A DNA stretch of 64,000 bases from Paenibacillus sp. JNUCC32. GTDB lineage: Bacteria; Bacillota; Bacilli; Paenibacillales; Paenibacillaceae. The notes beneath the pieces are model-generated. The model saw only the letters and a program-made list of their open reading frames with translations. It did not search any database and was not told the DNA's origin. The stretch spans positions 6,811,001 through 6,875,000 of the forward strand of contig NZ_CP062260.1 in NCBI RefSeq assembly GCF_014863545.1. The letters run 5' to 3'. The stretch's first letter is position 1. Every line of letters starts with the position of its first letter. Position numbers and translations under genes: made by a program. This document shows positions 54,935 through 64,000 of the stretch, in pieces.

Positions 54935-56263
54935 ATGGTCAGTATGTCCTCAAGAATGGTAGAGATCGCAGATTTTCCATCGGTTAGCTTAAGCAATACC
55001 CGGAGTTTGTATGTATATCTTCCACCCAGTTATCACGAGAATACGGAGAAGCATTATGCCGTACTCTATATGCATGACGGGCAGCACGTATTTTCAGCGG
55101 ATGAGCGAGGCGGCTCATGGGATATGCACGTCACCGCGGATCGGCTGGTTTCCGAGGGGCGGATGGAGGAAATTATCATCGTCGGCATCGCCACGGTTCC
55201 CCATCAAAGGCTGAATGAGTATTTCCATGACAACCCACGGATGCATCAGGTGTTCGATCCGCCGTTTGCCGGCGAACGGTACGAAACCTTTATCATTGAA
55301 GAAGTGATGCCTTATATCAACCAGAATTTTCGAACGTTGAGGGGCCCGGAGCATACGGCTATGATGGGCTCGTCCGCGGGCGGAATCGTCACCTACAACA
55401 TCGGTTTCCGGAGGCCGGATGTGTTCGGCAGCATTGCGGTCATGTCGCCTTATTTTGTCAGAGCCCAATTCGATGAACGGGGCGAACTGAAGGAACATCC
55501 CTTTTATGAAAGATACGGTACGCACCCGAATCTTCGGGTTTGGCTGGATATGGGCGGTGCGGAAGGTGTTTTCATGGAAAAATACGCCCGGGAGGAAGCG
55601 GAACGCTTGGTTGAGGACGGTTTTGTGCCGGGGGATGATCTCATGCTGTTCCTGGATCCGGGAGCAGCTCACAGCCAAAGCGACTGGGCAGGCAGAGCGC
55701 ACGCACCGCTGCTGTATTTTTTCGGAAACATTGGTGAACCGGTCTCGGTCAAGCTGGATGGCGACGGCGTCGCAGGGGTAAACGGGCCCGTCAAGCAACT
55801 GAATCCGGTCATTACATACGACAGCGGATTTGTTCAAACGTTGATGAATGGAACATATCATGTTGAGTCTCCGGAATTGCTCACGATACTGCCGGACGGA
55901 ACGCTGAAGCCTCGAACTCCCGGCAGCACCCGGATTACGCTGCAAATGGGAAGCTTAAGCGCGGATAAAGAGATTACGATCGTTGAAGAACTTCCGGAAT
56001 TCGTGAAAGTCGCGATTGAGGTGAAGGTACCTCCTGCAACGCCCGTTTCTCCCATGATCTATGCCGGATTTGAGATTCCGTACAGCGGAGAGGGCGTTTA
56101 CAGGGGAAGCGCGATGGTACCGCATGGTTTGTCTTTTACGTTCAAGGTATCGCGAGGGTTTGGATTGCATGAGAAGATCGGGGATCCCAAAGTGAAACGG
56201 CGTTCGTTTACGGCAACGTCCGACTTGGAGCTGTTTTACGAGGTTGAGGACTGGGATGTTTAA
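54935..56263 (+). CDS. Esterase (EsteraseD/Fes-like) with C-terminal beta domains
   Basis: 442 residues. Alpha/beta hydrolase with LYMHDGQHVF, nucleophile in MMGSSAGG near residue 148 and a catalytic His in DPGAAHSQSDW. From about 270 two beta domains follow, an Ig-like segment with GTLKPRTPGSTRITL and a CBM20-like end (YRGSAMVPHGLSFTFKVSRG). No signal peptide. AGGAGGGG precedes the ATG. It resembles siderophore or carbohydrate-ester hydrolases; substrate unknown. Confidence 0.82.
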   Translation: MVSMSSRMVEIADFPSVSLSNTRSLYVYLPPSYHENTEKHYAVLYMHDGQHVFSADERGGSWDMHVTADRLVSEGRMEEIIIVGIATVPHQRLNEYFHDNPRMHQVFDPPFAGERYETFIIEEVMPYINQNFRTLRGPEHTAMMGSSAGGIVTYNIGFRRPDVFGSIAVMSPYFVRAQFDERGELKEHPFYERYGTHPNLRVWLDMGGAEGVFMEKYAREEAERLVEDGFVPGDDLMLFLDPGAAHSQSDWAGRAHAPLLYFFGNIGEPVSVKLDGDGVAGVNGPVKQLNPVITYDSGFVQTLMNGTYHVESPELLTILPDGTLKPRTPGSTRITLQMGSLSADKEITIVEELPEFVKVAIEVKVPPATPVSPMIYAGFEIPYSGEGVYRGSAMVPHGLSFTFKVSRGFGLHEKIGDPKVKRRSFTATSDLELFYEVEDWDV

Positions 56264-56295
56264 AAGATGGATTGGCAATTGGAGGTTGAATCAGC

Positions 56296-56856
56296 ATGAC
56301 CATCAGATCAGCAAGGCCACAGGATGCGGGCGCGGCAGCCAGGCTGCTGTATGACGCACTGCACGATGTAGCTCATCGGTTAACGGGGGAAGACAGCGAA
56401 GAGAAAGCGCTTGAAGTGCTGGAGCAATATTTTCGGGCGGACGAGGGCAGGCTCAGTTACCGTCAGTCTGCCGTGAAGGAGATCGACGGCGAGGTGGCCG
56501 GCATCATCGTTGCTTACGGCGGCGATCAAGCGGCCGAATTGGACCGTCCCATCTTGGATCGACTGCGGAAGCTGAAGAACGACCCTACCGTAACGCTGGA
56601 TCAAGAAGCGGATGAAGATGAATACTATATCGATACGTTATCCGTTTCCCCGCAGTTTGGAGGCAAGGGGCTCGGCTCGGCGCTCATACTTCATGCGGAG
56701 AACCGGGCGAAGGAGCTTAAGTACCATAAAATTGCCCTCGCCGTGGTGACGGACAATCATCGTGCCCATTCCTTGTACGACCGAAAAGGATATAAAACGG
56801 ATAAGGACATCATAATTAACGGGCATGTTTATCATCATATGGTCAAGCCCGTGTAG
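56296..56856 (+). CDS. GNAT family N-acetyltransferase
   Basis: 186 residues. GNAT fold with IDTLSVSPQFGGKGLGSALI (acetyl-CoA loop GGKGLG) and AHSLYDRKGYKTDKD. A lengthened acidic insert lies at about 90-110. GGAGG precedes the ATG, 32 bases behind the esterase. Substrate unknown. Confidence 0.88.
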   Translation: MTIRSARPQDAGAAARLLYDALHDVAHRLTGEDSEEKALEVLEQYFRADEGRLSYRQSAVKEIDGEVAGIIVAYGGDQAAELDRPILDRLRKLKNDPTVTLDQEADEDEYYIDTLSVSPQFGGKGLGSALILHAENRAKELKYHKIALAVVTDNHRAHSLYDRKGYKTDKDIIINGHVYHHMVKPV

Positions 56857-56874
56857 AAAAAAATAAACAATTTA

Positions 56875-56913
56875 TAAACCGCCTATTTACAAATGGTAAT
56901 AGGTGGTTTATTA
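56875..56913 (+). terminator. Terminator after the GNAT gene
   Basis: TAAACCGCCTATT pairs with AATAGGTGGTTTA, followed by TTATT. Confidence 0.75.
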
Positions 56914-56926
56914 TTGTGACATACCG

Positions 56927-56958
56927 ATCTAAAAAATTAGATTGATAAACTAAATTAG
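56927..56958. promoter_or_regulatory. Palindromic ATCTAA sites before the ArsR gene
   Basis: ATCTAA-AAAA-TTAGAT (56927-56942) is perfect; CTAA-A-TTAG (56950-56958) repeats the core. They lie 70-100 bases before the start and probably serve as operator for the ArsR-type repressor. Confidence 0.5.
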
Positions 56959-57025
56959 ATCAAACGAAAATAATCGTATGAATAACAAGTTTAGAATGAA
57001 TAATTCAATTAGAATGGAGAGCTGC

Positions 57026-57526
57026 ATGATGGATCAAGATCAAAATCAAAGCATTGAAATATCGGTGGAACAAGCGAAGCTGCTAGGCAGTGCCCAGAGG
57101 GTGAAAATTCTCGGAACCATGCTGGATACGGCCAAAACCTCCAAACAAGTCGCGGATGAATTGGGAGATTCGCCGGGAAGCATCCACTATCATATCCAGA
57201 AGTTATATGACGGCGGGCTGATAGATTTGGTGGAGACCCGGACGGTCGGCGGCATCGTTGAGAAATATTATAAATCCAAAGCGAAGTGGTTTAACACCAA
57301 GGGAACGCAAACGATGGACCCGGTTCTTGCCGAAGATTACGACGCGGCGACCCGAACCCGAATTAGCTTGAGGCTGCAGCTGAACGCCGACCAATATGAG
57401 GAGATGACAACGGAGTTCAAGGAACTGCTCGAAAAATGGGTGAATAAGACCATCGCGACCAAAGGGGAAGACAGCAAGGAGTATGCCGTTGGGATCAATG
57501 TGGTTTCGACGGAAACGTCCAAATAG
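57026..57526 (+). CDS. ArsR-type winged-helix regulator
   Basis: 166 residues from the ATG at 57026 (TGGAGAG, 6-7 bases). Helix-turn-helix at about 22-72 (LLGSAQRVKILGTMLD, TSKQVADELGDSPGSIHYHI). There are no metal-binding cysteines in the classic positions. The MFS exporter follows after 62 bases and is the likely target. Confidence 0.85.
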   Translation: MMDQDQNQSIEISVEQAKLLGSAQRVKILGTMLDTAKTSKQVADELGDSPGSIHYHIQKLYDGGLIDLVETRTVGGIVEKYYKSKAKWFNTKGTQTMDPVLAEDYDAATRTRISLRLQLNADQYEEMTTEFKELLEKWVNKTIATKGEDSKEYAVGINVVSTETSK

Positions 57527-57588
57527 GAAGGGGCCTCACAGCCTCTTCTCCTAAACGATAAAATTGAAAAATAAGGGAGTGTTTCTCT

Positions 57589-58917
57589 GTGGAGATTTTA
57601 AAGAATCGCAATTTTCTGCTATTGTTTATTGGCCGAATCCTTACGAATATCGGTGACAGCCTGTATGCTGTAGCGGCCATGTGGCTGGTATACGATCTGG
57701 GAGGTTCGACGCTGTATACAGGGCTTGCCGGCCTCCTCTCGATTCTCCCCCGGATCATTCAATTGTTATCCGGCCCGATGATCGACCGCGTTCCCATACG
57801 GGGGCTTCTGGTGTACACCCAGTTCATTCAAGCGCTTCTTCTGTTGATCGTTCCGCTTGCATTTTATTTCGACTTTCTGACGGTCGGCCTTGTACTGGCG
57901 ATTACACCGATTCTATCGACGTTGAATATGTGGGTATATCCGGCCCAAATGTCGGCCCTTCCTAAAATTCTCGAAAAGAAGCAGCTGACGCAAGGCAACT
58001 CGCTGTTCTCCCTGGCCTACCAAGGCATCGATGTCGCTTGCAATGCCATATCCGGCGTATTGATTGTCGTGCTGGGCGCAGTATCCCTTTACTTATGGAA
58101 TTCCATTGGATTTTTCGTCGGAGCTTTGTTGTTTGCGCAATTGAAAATCAAGAAGTCCATCAAGACTTCCGATAACAACGAGAATAAAACAACGGCGAAA
58201 GCGTCCGTTACTTCAAAAACGATGCAAAAGGCTCTCAGCGATTATTGGACCGACATGAAAGAAGGTCTCCGCTACATCCTGGCAACTCCGCTCGCTCGGG
58301 TACAGATGGGGATTATCGTCATCAATGCCGCAGGCGGCGCTACCTTCACGGTTATGCCTGCGTTCGCCGACAGCCTCGGCGGAGCCGGCGTGTACGGGAT
58401 CTTGCTCATGGCCCAGGCTTGCGGAAGTTTGCTGGGAGCGATCCTGGCTCCGTATTTGAAGCTGGAGCGCCTGCCGCTTGGATATCTTTTTGCCGGAGCG
58501 TTTTGTTTGTCGGGTGCTGCCTGGTGTCTCAGCGTGTTCACCCCTTGGACCTGGCTTGTCGTTCTGGTGTACGGCCTGGCATGGTTTCCGGGAGGCATTA
58601 CGAACGTGATCATCAATTCGGTCATTCAGAAGGCGATACCCGAGAAAAGATTGGGCACGGTGTTCGCGGCAGCAAGCGGACTCAGCGGAATTGCCATGCC
58701 GCTTGGCAGCCTGATTGGAGGTGCCCTTGGCGTGGTTGCGGCCAGCTCCTCCGTTATCGCGGGATGCGGAATCGCCGTGTTCTGCGTAGGGATCTTCTGG
58801 GTCTTCGACTCGACCACCCGCAGCCTTCCGTCACCTGACCAAGTGGATGAGGAATGGTTCGCGCCTTACACGAACGCAACGCCTGAGAAGTCCGTCTCGC
58901 TGCATGCTGCCCATTAA
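57589..58917 (+). CDS. MFS transporter (NreB/BMR-like)
   Basis: 442 residues starting GTG at 57589 (AAGGGAG). About 12 membrane helices; motif A-like SGPMIDRVPIRGLLV near residue 63 and a polar loop of K/T/S at 185-210. The group includes enterobactin- and macrolide-type exporters. Co-transcribed with the ArsR-type regulator. Confidence 0.88.
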   Translation: MEILKNRNFLLLFIGRILTNIGDSLYAVAAMWLVYDLGGSTLYTGLAGLLSILPRIIQLLSGPMIDRVPIRGLLVYTQFIQALLLLIVPLAFYFDFLTVGLVLAITPILSTLNMWVYPAQMSALPKILEKKQLTQGNSLFSLAYQGIDVACNAISGVLIVVLGAVSLYLWNSIGFFVGALLFAQLKIKKSIKTSDNNENKTTAKASVTSKTMQKALSDYWTDMKEGLRYILATPLARVQMGIIVINAAGGATFTVMPAFADSLGGAGVYGILLMAQACGSLLGAILAPYLKLERLPLGYLFAGAFCLSGAAWCLSVFTPWTWLVVLVYGLAWFPGGITNVIINSVIQKAIPEKRLGTVFAAASGLSGIAMPLGSLIGGALGVVAASSSVIAGCGIAVFCVGIFWVFDSTTRSLPSPDQVDEEWFAPYTNATPEKSVSLHAAH

Positions 58918-58992
58918 GATGGCTGACTTGGATGAGGTTGATGCTTGTTGAAGAATAAGTCTCGGATAGGGAAACCCATGCCGCCATTTTAA

Positions 58993-59046
58993 TAACGAGC
59001 CCCGGATGAATCGGCGATCGAATGGATTCATCCTGGCTCGTTTTTT
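58993..59046 (+). terminator. Terminator after the MFS gene
   Basis: AACGAGCC.CGGATGAATC pairs with GATTCATCC.GGCTCGTT, followed by TTTT. Confidence 0.85.
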
Positions 59047-59109
59047 ACGCCGTGAGCGATCTTAAGCCCATGCCGCAGTCCGCTGTAATCATGCTTGTCA
59101 GGCTAGTCT

Positions 59110-59138
59110 GCATAATGTGACCAAGTCCCTCATAGACA
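59110..59138 (+). promoter_or_regulatory. Possible sigma-E promoter of the YdcC-like gene
   Basis: GCATAAT (59110-59116), 14-bp spacer, CATAGACA (59131-59138), close to KMATATT-N14-CATACAnT. Tentative. Confidence 0.35.
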
Positions 59139-59180
59139 TGTATCAATCAAGTCAAAACAAGTGTTGAAGGGGATGATGAC

Positions 59181-60293
59181 ATGCGCCGGATTTCATGGGT
59201 GCTGCTCGCGGTAGTATTATGCTTAACAACAATACTGGCGGGATGCGGGAAGAAAAATGCAGACAGCGTTGTGAAGGATCTGGGCAAGGTGGCTGATAAG
59301 CTGGAAAGTGCCAAGGGCGCTTACCAGGGAGCGGGCGTTATGACCATACATACCGGTTCGGCGCCGCAGGAGTATCAGGTTGAGGTATGGTACCAATCTC
59401 CATCTTACTATCGGATCAGCTTAACCAACGGGCAAAAGGATATTACGCAAATCGTGCTTCGCAACGATGACGGCGTGTTCGTACTGACGCCAAGCTTAAA
59501 TAAGAGCTTCCGCTTCAAGAGCGACTGGCCGGATAATCAGGGGCAGGTGTATCTGTATCAAACGCTGCTTAGCAGCATTCTGAGCGACAATACGCGCCAG
59601 TTTGCCGAGGACAAGGACAGCTACGTGTTTGATGTAGCCGCCAACTACCACAGTCATTCCTTGATTCGTCAAAAGATCTGGCTCGCCAAGGACAACTACA
59701 CGCCGAAACAGGTACAAGTATCGGACTCGGAAGCCAATGTCGTCGTTGAAGTGAAGTTCAATACCTTTACATTCGATACGAACCTAACCAAGGATTCGTT
59801 TGATACCAACAAGAATCTGAGTGCCATGAACGATGCGAAGGGGACGATTGCGGAAGTGGACGAGAACGGGGTACCGGTGGCTTCCACTACGGAGGGGAAC
59901 GGCGCTCAGGGAACCGAGGGCTTGACGGAAACGGCTGCCGGCGGCGACATGGGATCCTTCGGCATCATCTATCCGGAATATGTGCCTGCAGGGGTTACGA
60001 ACAAGGACACCATGGAAGTTCCGGAGAGCAAGGACCATGCGGTTATTCTGAAGTACGACGGCGTATACCAATACACGATCATGGAATCCAGACCGTCGGA
60101 TCGTGCGGTTTCACTCGTTCCGGGCGAAGCGGTGTATATTGATTTCACGACGGTCGGCCTGCTCACCGGCGATCAGCAAAGAACGCTGACTTGGAGTTCG
60201 GAAGGCGTGGAATACCGGATCACGAGCGCTAATCTGCCAGTCGAAGAAATGAAGAAAGTCGCTGCTTCCATGCAGGGAGAATCGGGTAAATAA
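59181..60293 (+). CDS. YdcC-like lipoprotein (LolA-fold)
   Basis: 370 residues. Signal peptide with lipobox ILAGC, then a LolA-like domain (QEYQVEVWYQSPSYYRISLT, IVLRNDDGVFVLTPSL), an acidic/Ala linker near 235-255, and a DUF4367-type end (YTIMESRP, YRITSANLPVEEM). B. subtilis YdcC lies at the same place before alr and is sigma-E-controlled. GGGG precedes the ATG. Confidence 0.85.
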   Translation: MRRISWVLLAVVLCLTTILAGCGKKNADSVVKDLGKVADKLESAKGAYQGAGVMTIHTGSAPQEYQVEVWYQSPSYYRISLTNGQKDITQIVLRNDDGVFVLTPSLNKSFRFKSDWPDNQGQVYLYQTLLSSILSDNTRQFAEDKDSYVFDVAANYHSHSLIRQKIWLAKDNYTPKQVQVSDSEANVVVEVKFNTFTFDTNLTKDSFDTNKNLSAMNDAKGTIAEVDENGVPVASTTEGNGAQGTEGLTETAAGGDMGSFGIIYPEYVPAGVTNKDTMEVPESKDHAVILKYDGVYQYTIMESRPSDRAVSLVPGEAVYIDFTTVGLLTGDQQRTLTWSSEGVEYRITSANLPVEEMKKVAASMQGESGK

Positions 60294-60300
60294 TACGAAG

Positions 60301-60364
60301 TAGGCGAATACCAAGCATTGAAGGAGGGCAATCTTCCGACAATGAGGCCATTCGCCTATTTTCT
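60301..60364 (+). terminator. Hairpin after the YdcC-like gene
   Basis: TAGGCGAAT and ATTCGCCTA are exact, with about 40 bases between, followed by TTTTC. Confidence 0.55.
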
Positions 60365-60565
60365 CCAAATAAAGGAATTTGGGCAGGGGACTTCATCGAT
60401 ATTTTGCAGATATTCCGACGTTTCACCAAGTTTCGCCGTCCGGATGGAACCACGAGCTCCATAAATAAGCAGTTTGTCTCAATTGACAGTTGCTCCCGGG
60501 AACATTACCATTAATCTATTGTAAAGCATAATGCTTTTTTCAAAATGGTAAGAAGGTGACTGGAA

Positions 60566-61753
60566 TTGCAAGCGATATATCGACCTACCCTGGCGGAAAT
60601 CAACCTGGACCATCTGCGCGCCAACTATAACGCTTTTCGTGAGGCACTGCCGGATCACATGAAATTGCTTGCTTGTGTGAAGGCGAACGCTTATGGTCAC
60701 GGAGCCGTAGAAGTGGCACGCGAACTTCAGCAACTGGGTGCGGCATACTTAAGCGTGGCTTTCCTTGATGAAGCGCTTGAGCTTCGGCAAGGCGGCATCT
60801 CTGGCCCGATCCTGGTGCTCGGTTATACCCCACCGGAAGCTGTAGAGATCGCTTACGAGTATGATGTAACCATAACCCTGTTCAGTTCGGAAGTGCTCCA
60901 AGCGATAAAGGCACTGCCGGTCAAGCCGGAGAAGCCGCTTAAGGTACACATCAAGATTGACAGCGGAATGGGTCGTTTGGGCCTGCTTCCCGGCGAAGAT
61001 GCGATTTCTTTTATAGAAGAAGCGTTATCGCTGCCGCAGGTTGTGGTCGAAGGAATGTTTACCCATTTTGCAAGAGCGGATGAAGAGAACAAAGACTATA
61101 CGTTGGGACAGTATCGCCGTTTTCAGGGCGTTGCGGACGCTCTTCGGGATAAGGGTTACCATATCCCGATCATACATACGGGCAACAGCGCTGCTGCGAT
61201 CGATACACCTGAGCTATCCTATAATATGGTTCGTGTCGGCATCGGCTTGTACGGACTATATCCTTCGGACGAGGTGAATCGAAAGACAGTGAGCCTCCGC
61301 CCTGTCATGACGCTAAAGACAAAGCTTGTCTACGTCAAAAATTTACCTCCGCATTCCGGCATCAGCTATGGGACGAAGTATGTAACGGAGCAGGAAGAAC
61401 GAATTGGAACCCTTCCCATCGGTTATGCCGATGGCTTCTCTCGTATGCTGAGCGGTAAAGCGGAAGTGCTGATACGCGGCCGCCGCGTCCCTGTAGTCGG
61501 AAATATCTGTATGGACCAATGTATGGTATCGCTCAAATCTTTCGCCGAGGAGGCGGAACAAATCAAAGCTGGTGAAGAGGTTGTACTCATCGGCCAGCAA
61601 TCTGGCGAATGCATTACGGCAGATGAGCTGGCAGCCAAGCTGGGGACGATCCACTATGAGGTCGTCTGCATGATTGCCCACCGGGTACCGCGTCTTTATA
61701 TACGCGATGATATACCGGTAAAGACCGTAAACGCGCTCTGGAACAACCTTTAA
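60566..61753 (+). CDS. alr: Alanine racemase
   Basis: 395 residues starting TTG (AAGGTGAC upstream). PLP lysine in VKANAYGHG near residue 40, with HIKIDSGMGRLG, YADGF-containing PIGYADGFSRML and the second-subunit tyrosine in SYGTKYV. Makes D-Ala for peptidoglycan. Confidence 0.95.
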   Translation: MQAIYRPTLAEINLDHLRANYNAFREALPDHMKLLACVKANAYGHGAVEVARELQQLGAAYLSVAFLDEALELRQGGISGPILVLGYTPPEAVEIAYEYDVTITLFSSEVLQAIKALPVKPEKPLKVHIKIDSGMGRLGLLPGEDAISFIEEALSLPQVVVEGMFTHFARADEENKDYTLGQYRRFQGVADALRDKGYHIPIIHTGNSAAAIDTPELSYNMVRVGIGLYGLYPSDEVNRKTVSLRPVMTLKTKLVYVKNLPPHSGISYGTKYVTEQEERIGTLPIGYADGFSRMLSGKAEVLIRGRRVPVVGNICMDQCMVSLKSFAEEAEQIKAGEEVVLIGQQSGECITADELAAKLGTIHYEVVCMIAHRVPRLYIRDDIPVKTVNALWNNL

Positions 61754-61980
61754 AAAAAGCATGTCGCCATAAGTTATTTATTCAGGAAAGAAGGAATACG
61801 TACAGATCTTCCCGAATTAGGAATATGTCGTTTAAGTCTGTACGAAAGTGTCGATTGTGGTTTATAATGATATGCAGCATACTTGATATACCTTCGGCAT
61901 ATATATTCTTTTGTATAATTTTCCTTGAATAATGTAATACTGGTGCACAGGGCGAGAAGGTTGTGGGGGTGTAATAGAAG

Positions 61981-62262
61981 GTGGCCAATATGCAGAACAC
62001 CAAACGAATCATGATCAGTTTACCGGATCATCTTTTGCAGGAAGTGGACGGGATCGCTCAGCTGGAAAATTCCAACCGCAGTGAGCTTATTAGGCAGGCC
62101 ATGAAGTTGTACCTGAATGAACGGAAGAAACGTTACATTCGTGAATCCATGCAGCGGGGTTATATGGAAATGGCCAAAATTAACCTGACCATGGCTTCTG
62201 AGGCGTTTCACGCGGAGGAAGATGCAGACAACACTCTAGACCGCTTAGTAAGCGGGGTGTAA
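61981..62262 (+). CDS. ndoAI: Antitoxin EndoAI (CopG/RHH)
   Basis: 93 residues starting GTG. Ribbon-helix-helix at about 8-52 (KRIMISLPDHLLQEVDGIA, RSELIRQAMKLYLNE) and an acidic C-terminal toxin-binding helix. Its stop is 3 bases before ndoA. Represses its own operon in B. subtilis. Confidence 0.93.
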   Translation: MANMQNTKRIMISLPDHLLQEVDGIAQLENSNRSELIRQAMKLYLNERKKRYIRESMQRGYMEMAKINLTMASEAFHAEEDADNTLDRLVSGV

Positions 62263-62265
62263 ACA

Positions 62266-62616
62266 GTGATCGTTAAACGGGGCGACGTATTTTTTGCGGA
62301 TTTATCACCTGTTGTCGGTTCTGAGCAAGGCGGCGTGAGACCGGTCCTTGTCATTCAGAACGATATCGGCAACCGGTTTAGTCCGACTGTGATTGTTGCA
62401 GCCATTACGGCACAGATTCAAAAAGCCAAGCTGCCGACTCACGTCGAAATCGACGCGGCGTCGCATGGATTTGACCGGGATTCCGTCATTTTGCTAGAGC
62501 AGATCCGGACGATTGATAAGCAGCGGCTAACCGACAAAATCACCCATCTTGATGATGAAATGATGAGCAAGGTGGATGATTCCCTGCAAATAAGTCTGGG
62601 CTTGATTGATTTTTGA
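62266..62616 (+). CDS. ndoA: mRNA interferase EndoA (MazF)
   Basis: 116 residues starting GTG. MazF fold: [41 protein letters not shown] and [13 protein letters not shown] with the catalytic Arg and Thr regions intact. Cleaves mRNA at UACAU in B. subtilis. Paired with the upstream antitoxin. Confidence 0.97.
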   Translation: MIVKRGDVFFADLSPVVGSEQGGVRPVLVIQNDIGNRFSPTVIVAAITAQIQKAKLPTHVEIDAASHGFDRDSVILLEQIRTIDKQRLTDKITHLDDEMMSKVDDSLQISLGLIDF

Positions 62617-62660
62617 TTCAATCCAAGCGTTGCATGTTCCACATAGAACGGTTACGGCCA

Positions 62661-62695
62661 AAAAACCCTCAAGGAGTATTCCTTGAGGGTTTTTA
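62661..62695. terminator. Terminator after ndoA
   Basis: AAAACCCTCAAGG pairs perfectly with CCTTGAGGGTTTT around AGTATT. Confidence 0.9.
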
Positions 62696-62734
62696 TGTGG
62701 CGGCGAGGCGCGTTTATCCCTTAGGGACGATCGA

Positions 62735-62833
62735 TTACGCGTTTGTAGGTATGAGCACGTATGCCGTCGTGACCGCTGCTGCAATGAACAGTAGGCAGAC
62801 AACAGACCAGGCAATCGCATGTTTGTCATTCAT
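62735..62833 (-). CDS. Tiny membrane peptide, 32 residues
   Basis: ATG at 62833, 8 bases after GGGAGGT. MNDKHAIAWSVVCLLF start, then a single membrane helix and LIPTNA end. No family known. Convergent with ndoA; small size lowers confidence. Confidence 0.45.
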   Translation of the reverse strand: MNDKHAIAWSVVCLLFIAAAVTTAYVLIPTNA

Positions 62834-63038
62834 CGAAGGTGACCTCCCGATCGTTATGGAGTGTGGATATCCGGCAGCAGCATGTTCGTAGTAACAGAAT
62901 ATAAGCCGAAACTTAAAATCAGATGAAATTGACATTAAATGCAGCTTAAAGCCTTGCGAAGTGAGCGATGTAGTGGAAATGAGCGCTTAAGTTTGGGATA
63001 ATAGCAAATATAGTTTCATTGAAGAAAGAGGGATATCA

Positions 63039-64000
63039 TTGTCTGAATTAGAAGCTGTTGTGGAAGTAAATGAAGAACAGATTCGCAAGGAAGAATCGAA
63101 ACGGATCGTGAAGCAGATCGCGAAGGAGCTTCAATTGTCCGAGAAACAGGTGCGCACGACCGTTGAACTTCTGGATGAGGGCAATACCATACCGTTTATT
63201 GCGCGTTACCGTAAAGAAATGACAGGCGAACTGGATGAGAACCAATTGCGTGATATCGAAGAGCGGACAGGCTATTTGCGCAATTTGGAGGTCCGTAAGC
63301 GGGAAGTCATCCGCATCATAGAAGAGCAAGGCAAGCTGACGGAAGAGCTGAAAGCATCGATTACGGCGGCTGTGAAGCTGCAGGAAGTAGAAGATCTCTA
63401 CCGTCCGTATAAGCAAAAACGCAAGACGCGGGCGAGCGTCGCCAAGGAAAAGGGACTCGAGCCGCTGTCGGAGTGGATATGGTCGCAGCCGAAGCAGGCC
63501 GATGCGATGGTGGAGGCTGCGAAATATATCGATGAGGAGAAAGGCGTGGCTTCGGCGGAAGAGGCCCTCCAAGGCGCGATGGATATATTGGCGGAGAACA
63601 TCGCCGATGATGCAGCCGTTCGTTCCTGGGTACGCCGGTTCAGCCTGGATCATGGCATTTTGACGTCGGAGGCAAAGGATACCGAAGCGGAATCCGTGTA
63701 CGAGAACTATTACAATTACCGGGAATTGGCGAAGAAAATGCCGCCGCATCGGATACTGGCCATTAACCGGGGCGAGCGCGAGAACATATTGAAGGTGGGG
63801 CTGGAGGTTCCTTCCGAATCCATACACGGGTATATCGGAAAGCAGGTGCTTAAAGGGCCGTCGGCCGTTTCGGACATTCTGACGGCGGTGATCGAGGACT
63901 CCTACAAGCGTCTCATAGCCCCATCGATAGAGCGCGAGGTGCGCGGGGAGTTGACGGAAAAAGGGGAGAACCAGGCGATCTCCATCTTTGCGGGGAATCT
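63039..64000 (+). CDS. tex: Tex family RNA-binding transcription accessory protein, 3' end cut
   Basis: 321 residues visible, starting TTG at 63039 (AAAGAGGG upstream). N-terminal Tex helix-turn-helix region: QLSEKQVRTTVELLDEGNTI, FIARYRKEMTG, EDLYRPYKQKRKTRASVA, and EAL-rich helices, before the YqgF and S1 domains that must lie outside the window. Role in transcription and translation quality; B. subtilis ydcI. Confidence 0.93.
   Translation, partial: MSELEAVVEVNEEQIRKEESKRIVKQIAKELQLSEKQVRTTVELLDEGNTIPFIARYRKEMTGELDENQLRDIEERTGYLRNLEVRKREVIRIIEEQGKLTEELKASITAAVKLQEVEDLYRPYKQKRKTRASVAKEKGLEPLSEWIWSQPKQADAMVEAAKYIDEEKGVASAEEALQGAMDILAENIADDAAVRSWVRRFSLDHGILTSEAKDTEAESVYENYYNYRELAKKMPPHRILAINRGERENILKVGLEVPSESIHGYIGKQVLKGPSAVSDILTAVIEDSYKRLIAPSIEREVRGELTEKGENQAISIFAGN

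Overview
The window reads as a chromosomal segment of a spore-forming Bacillota, most likely a Paenibacillus. The reasons are strong GGAGG ribosome sites with many GTG/TTG starts, moderate GC, an H-type small acid-soluble spore protein, a Cse60-like protein, CIRCE-controlled groESL, leucine T-boxes, and gene order shared with Bacillus subtilis. No rRNA, tRNA, intact insertion sequence or CRISPR array was seen.

Layout. 1-9.3 kb: end of a LytR-CpsA-Psr gene, a beta-helix protein, an ABC exporter pair, an M23 peptidase plus bactofilin pair, cardiolipin synthase and a YitT protein. 9.4-17.1 kb: a TetR-controlled serine hydrolase, a radical SAM protein, a three-gene end-joining operon (Ku, LigD ligase, separate LigD polymerase) divergent from a spore-protein operon, and an epoxide hydrolase. 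17.3-34.1 kb: the conserved tsaE-tsaB-rimI-tsaD ... ydiF ... moaC ... tatA-tatC ... groES-groEL backbone. It is interrupted by leuA behind two tandem T-boxes, by a dense DnaA-box cluster, and by two WYL regulators opposite a nucleotidyltransferase. 34.06-35.5 kb: a decayed mobile island at the 3' end of groEL, marked by an 18-bp direct repeat. 35.6-41 kb: small accessory genes (His-rich protein, NucA/NucB-type nuclease, DUF2935, YmaF, a WGxxGxxG-tailed secreted protein, Cse60). 41-46.3 kb: uppP, a PPOX protein, then a TIM-barrel/AraC fusion regulator beside a split Tm-1-type pair (UPF0261 plus TIM barrel). 46.4-50.1 kb: small membrane proteins, a LacI regulator, a UbiA prenyltransferase and an unknown. 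50.2-50.9 kb: non-coding repeats. 50.9-54.8 kb: the glycine betaine ABC operon and its GbsR-like regulator, with palindromes between them. 54.9-64 kb: esterase, GNAT, ArsR-MFS pair, then ydcC-alr-ndoAI-ndoA-tex.

How parts work together. The Tsa proteins make t6A on tRNA. Ku and the two LigD parts repair double-strand breaks, probably in spores, judging from a sigma-G-like promoter on the divergent operon. The OpuA-type operon takes up osmoprotectant under a GbsR-type repressor. The most unusual block is 42.8-46.3 kb, where a TIM-barrel domain like that of the downstream enzyme is fused to an AraC DNA-binding domain. All function statements come from reading motifs; no database search was run.
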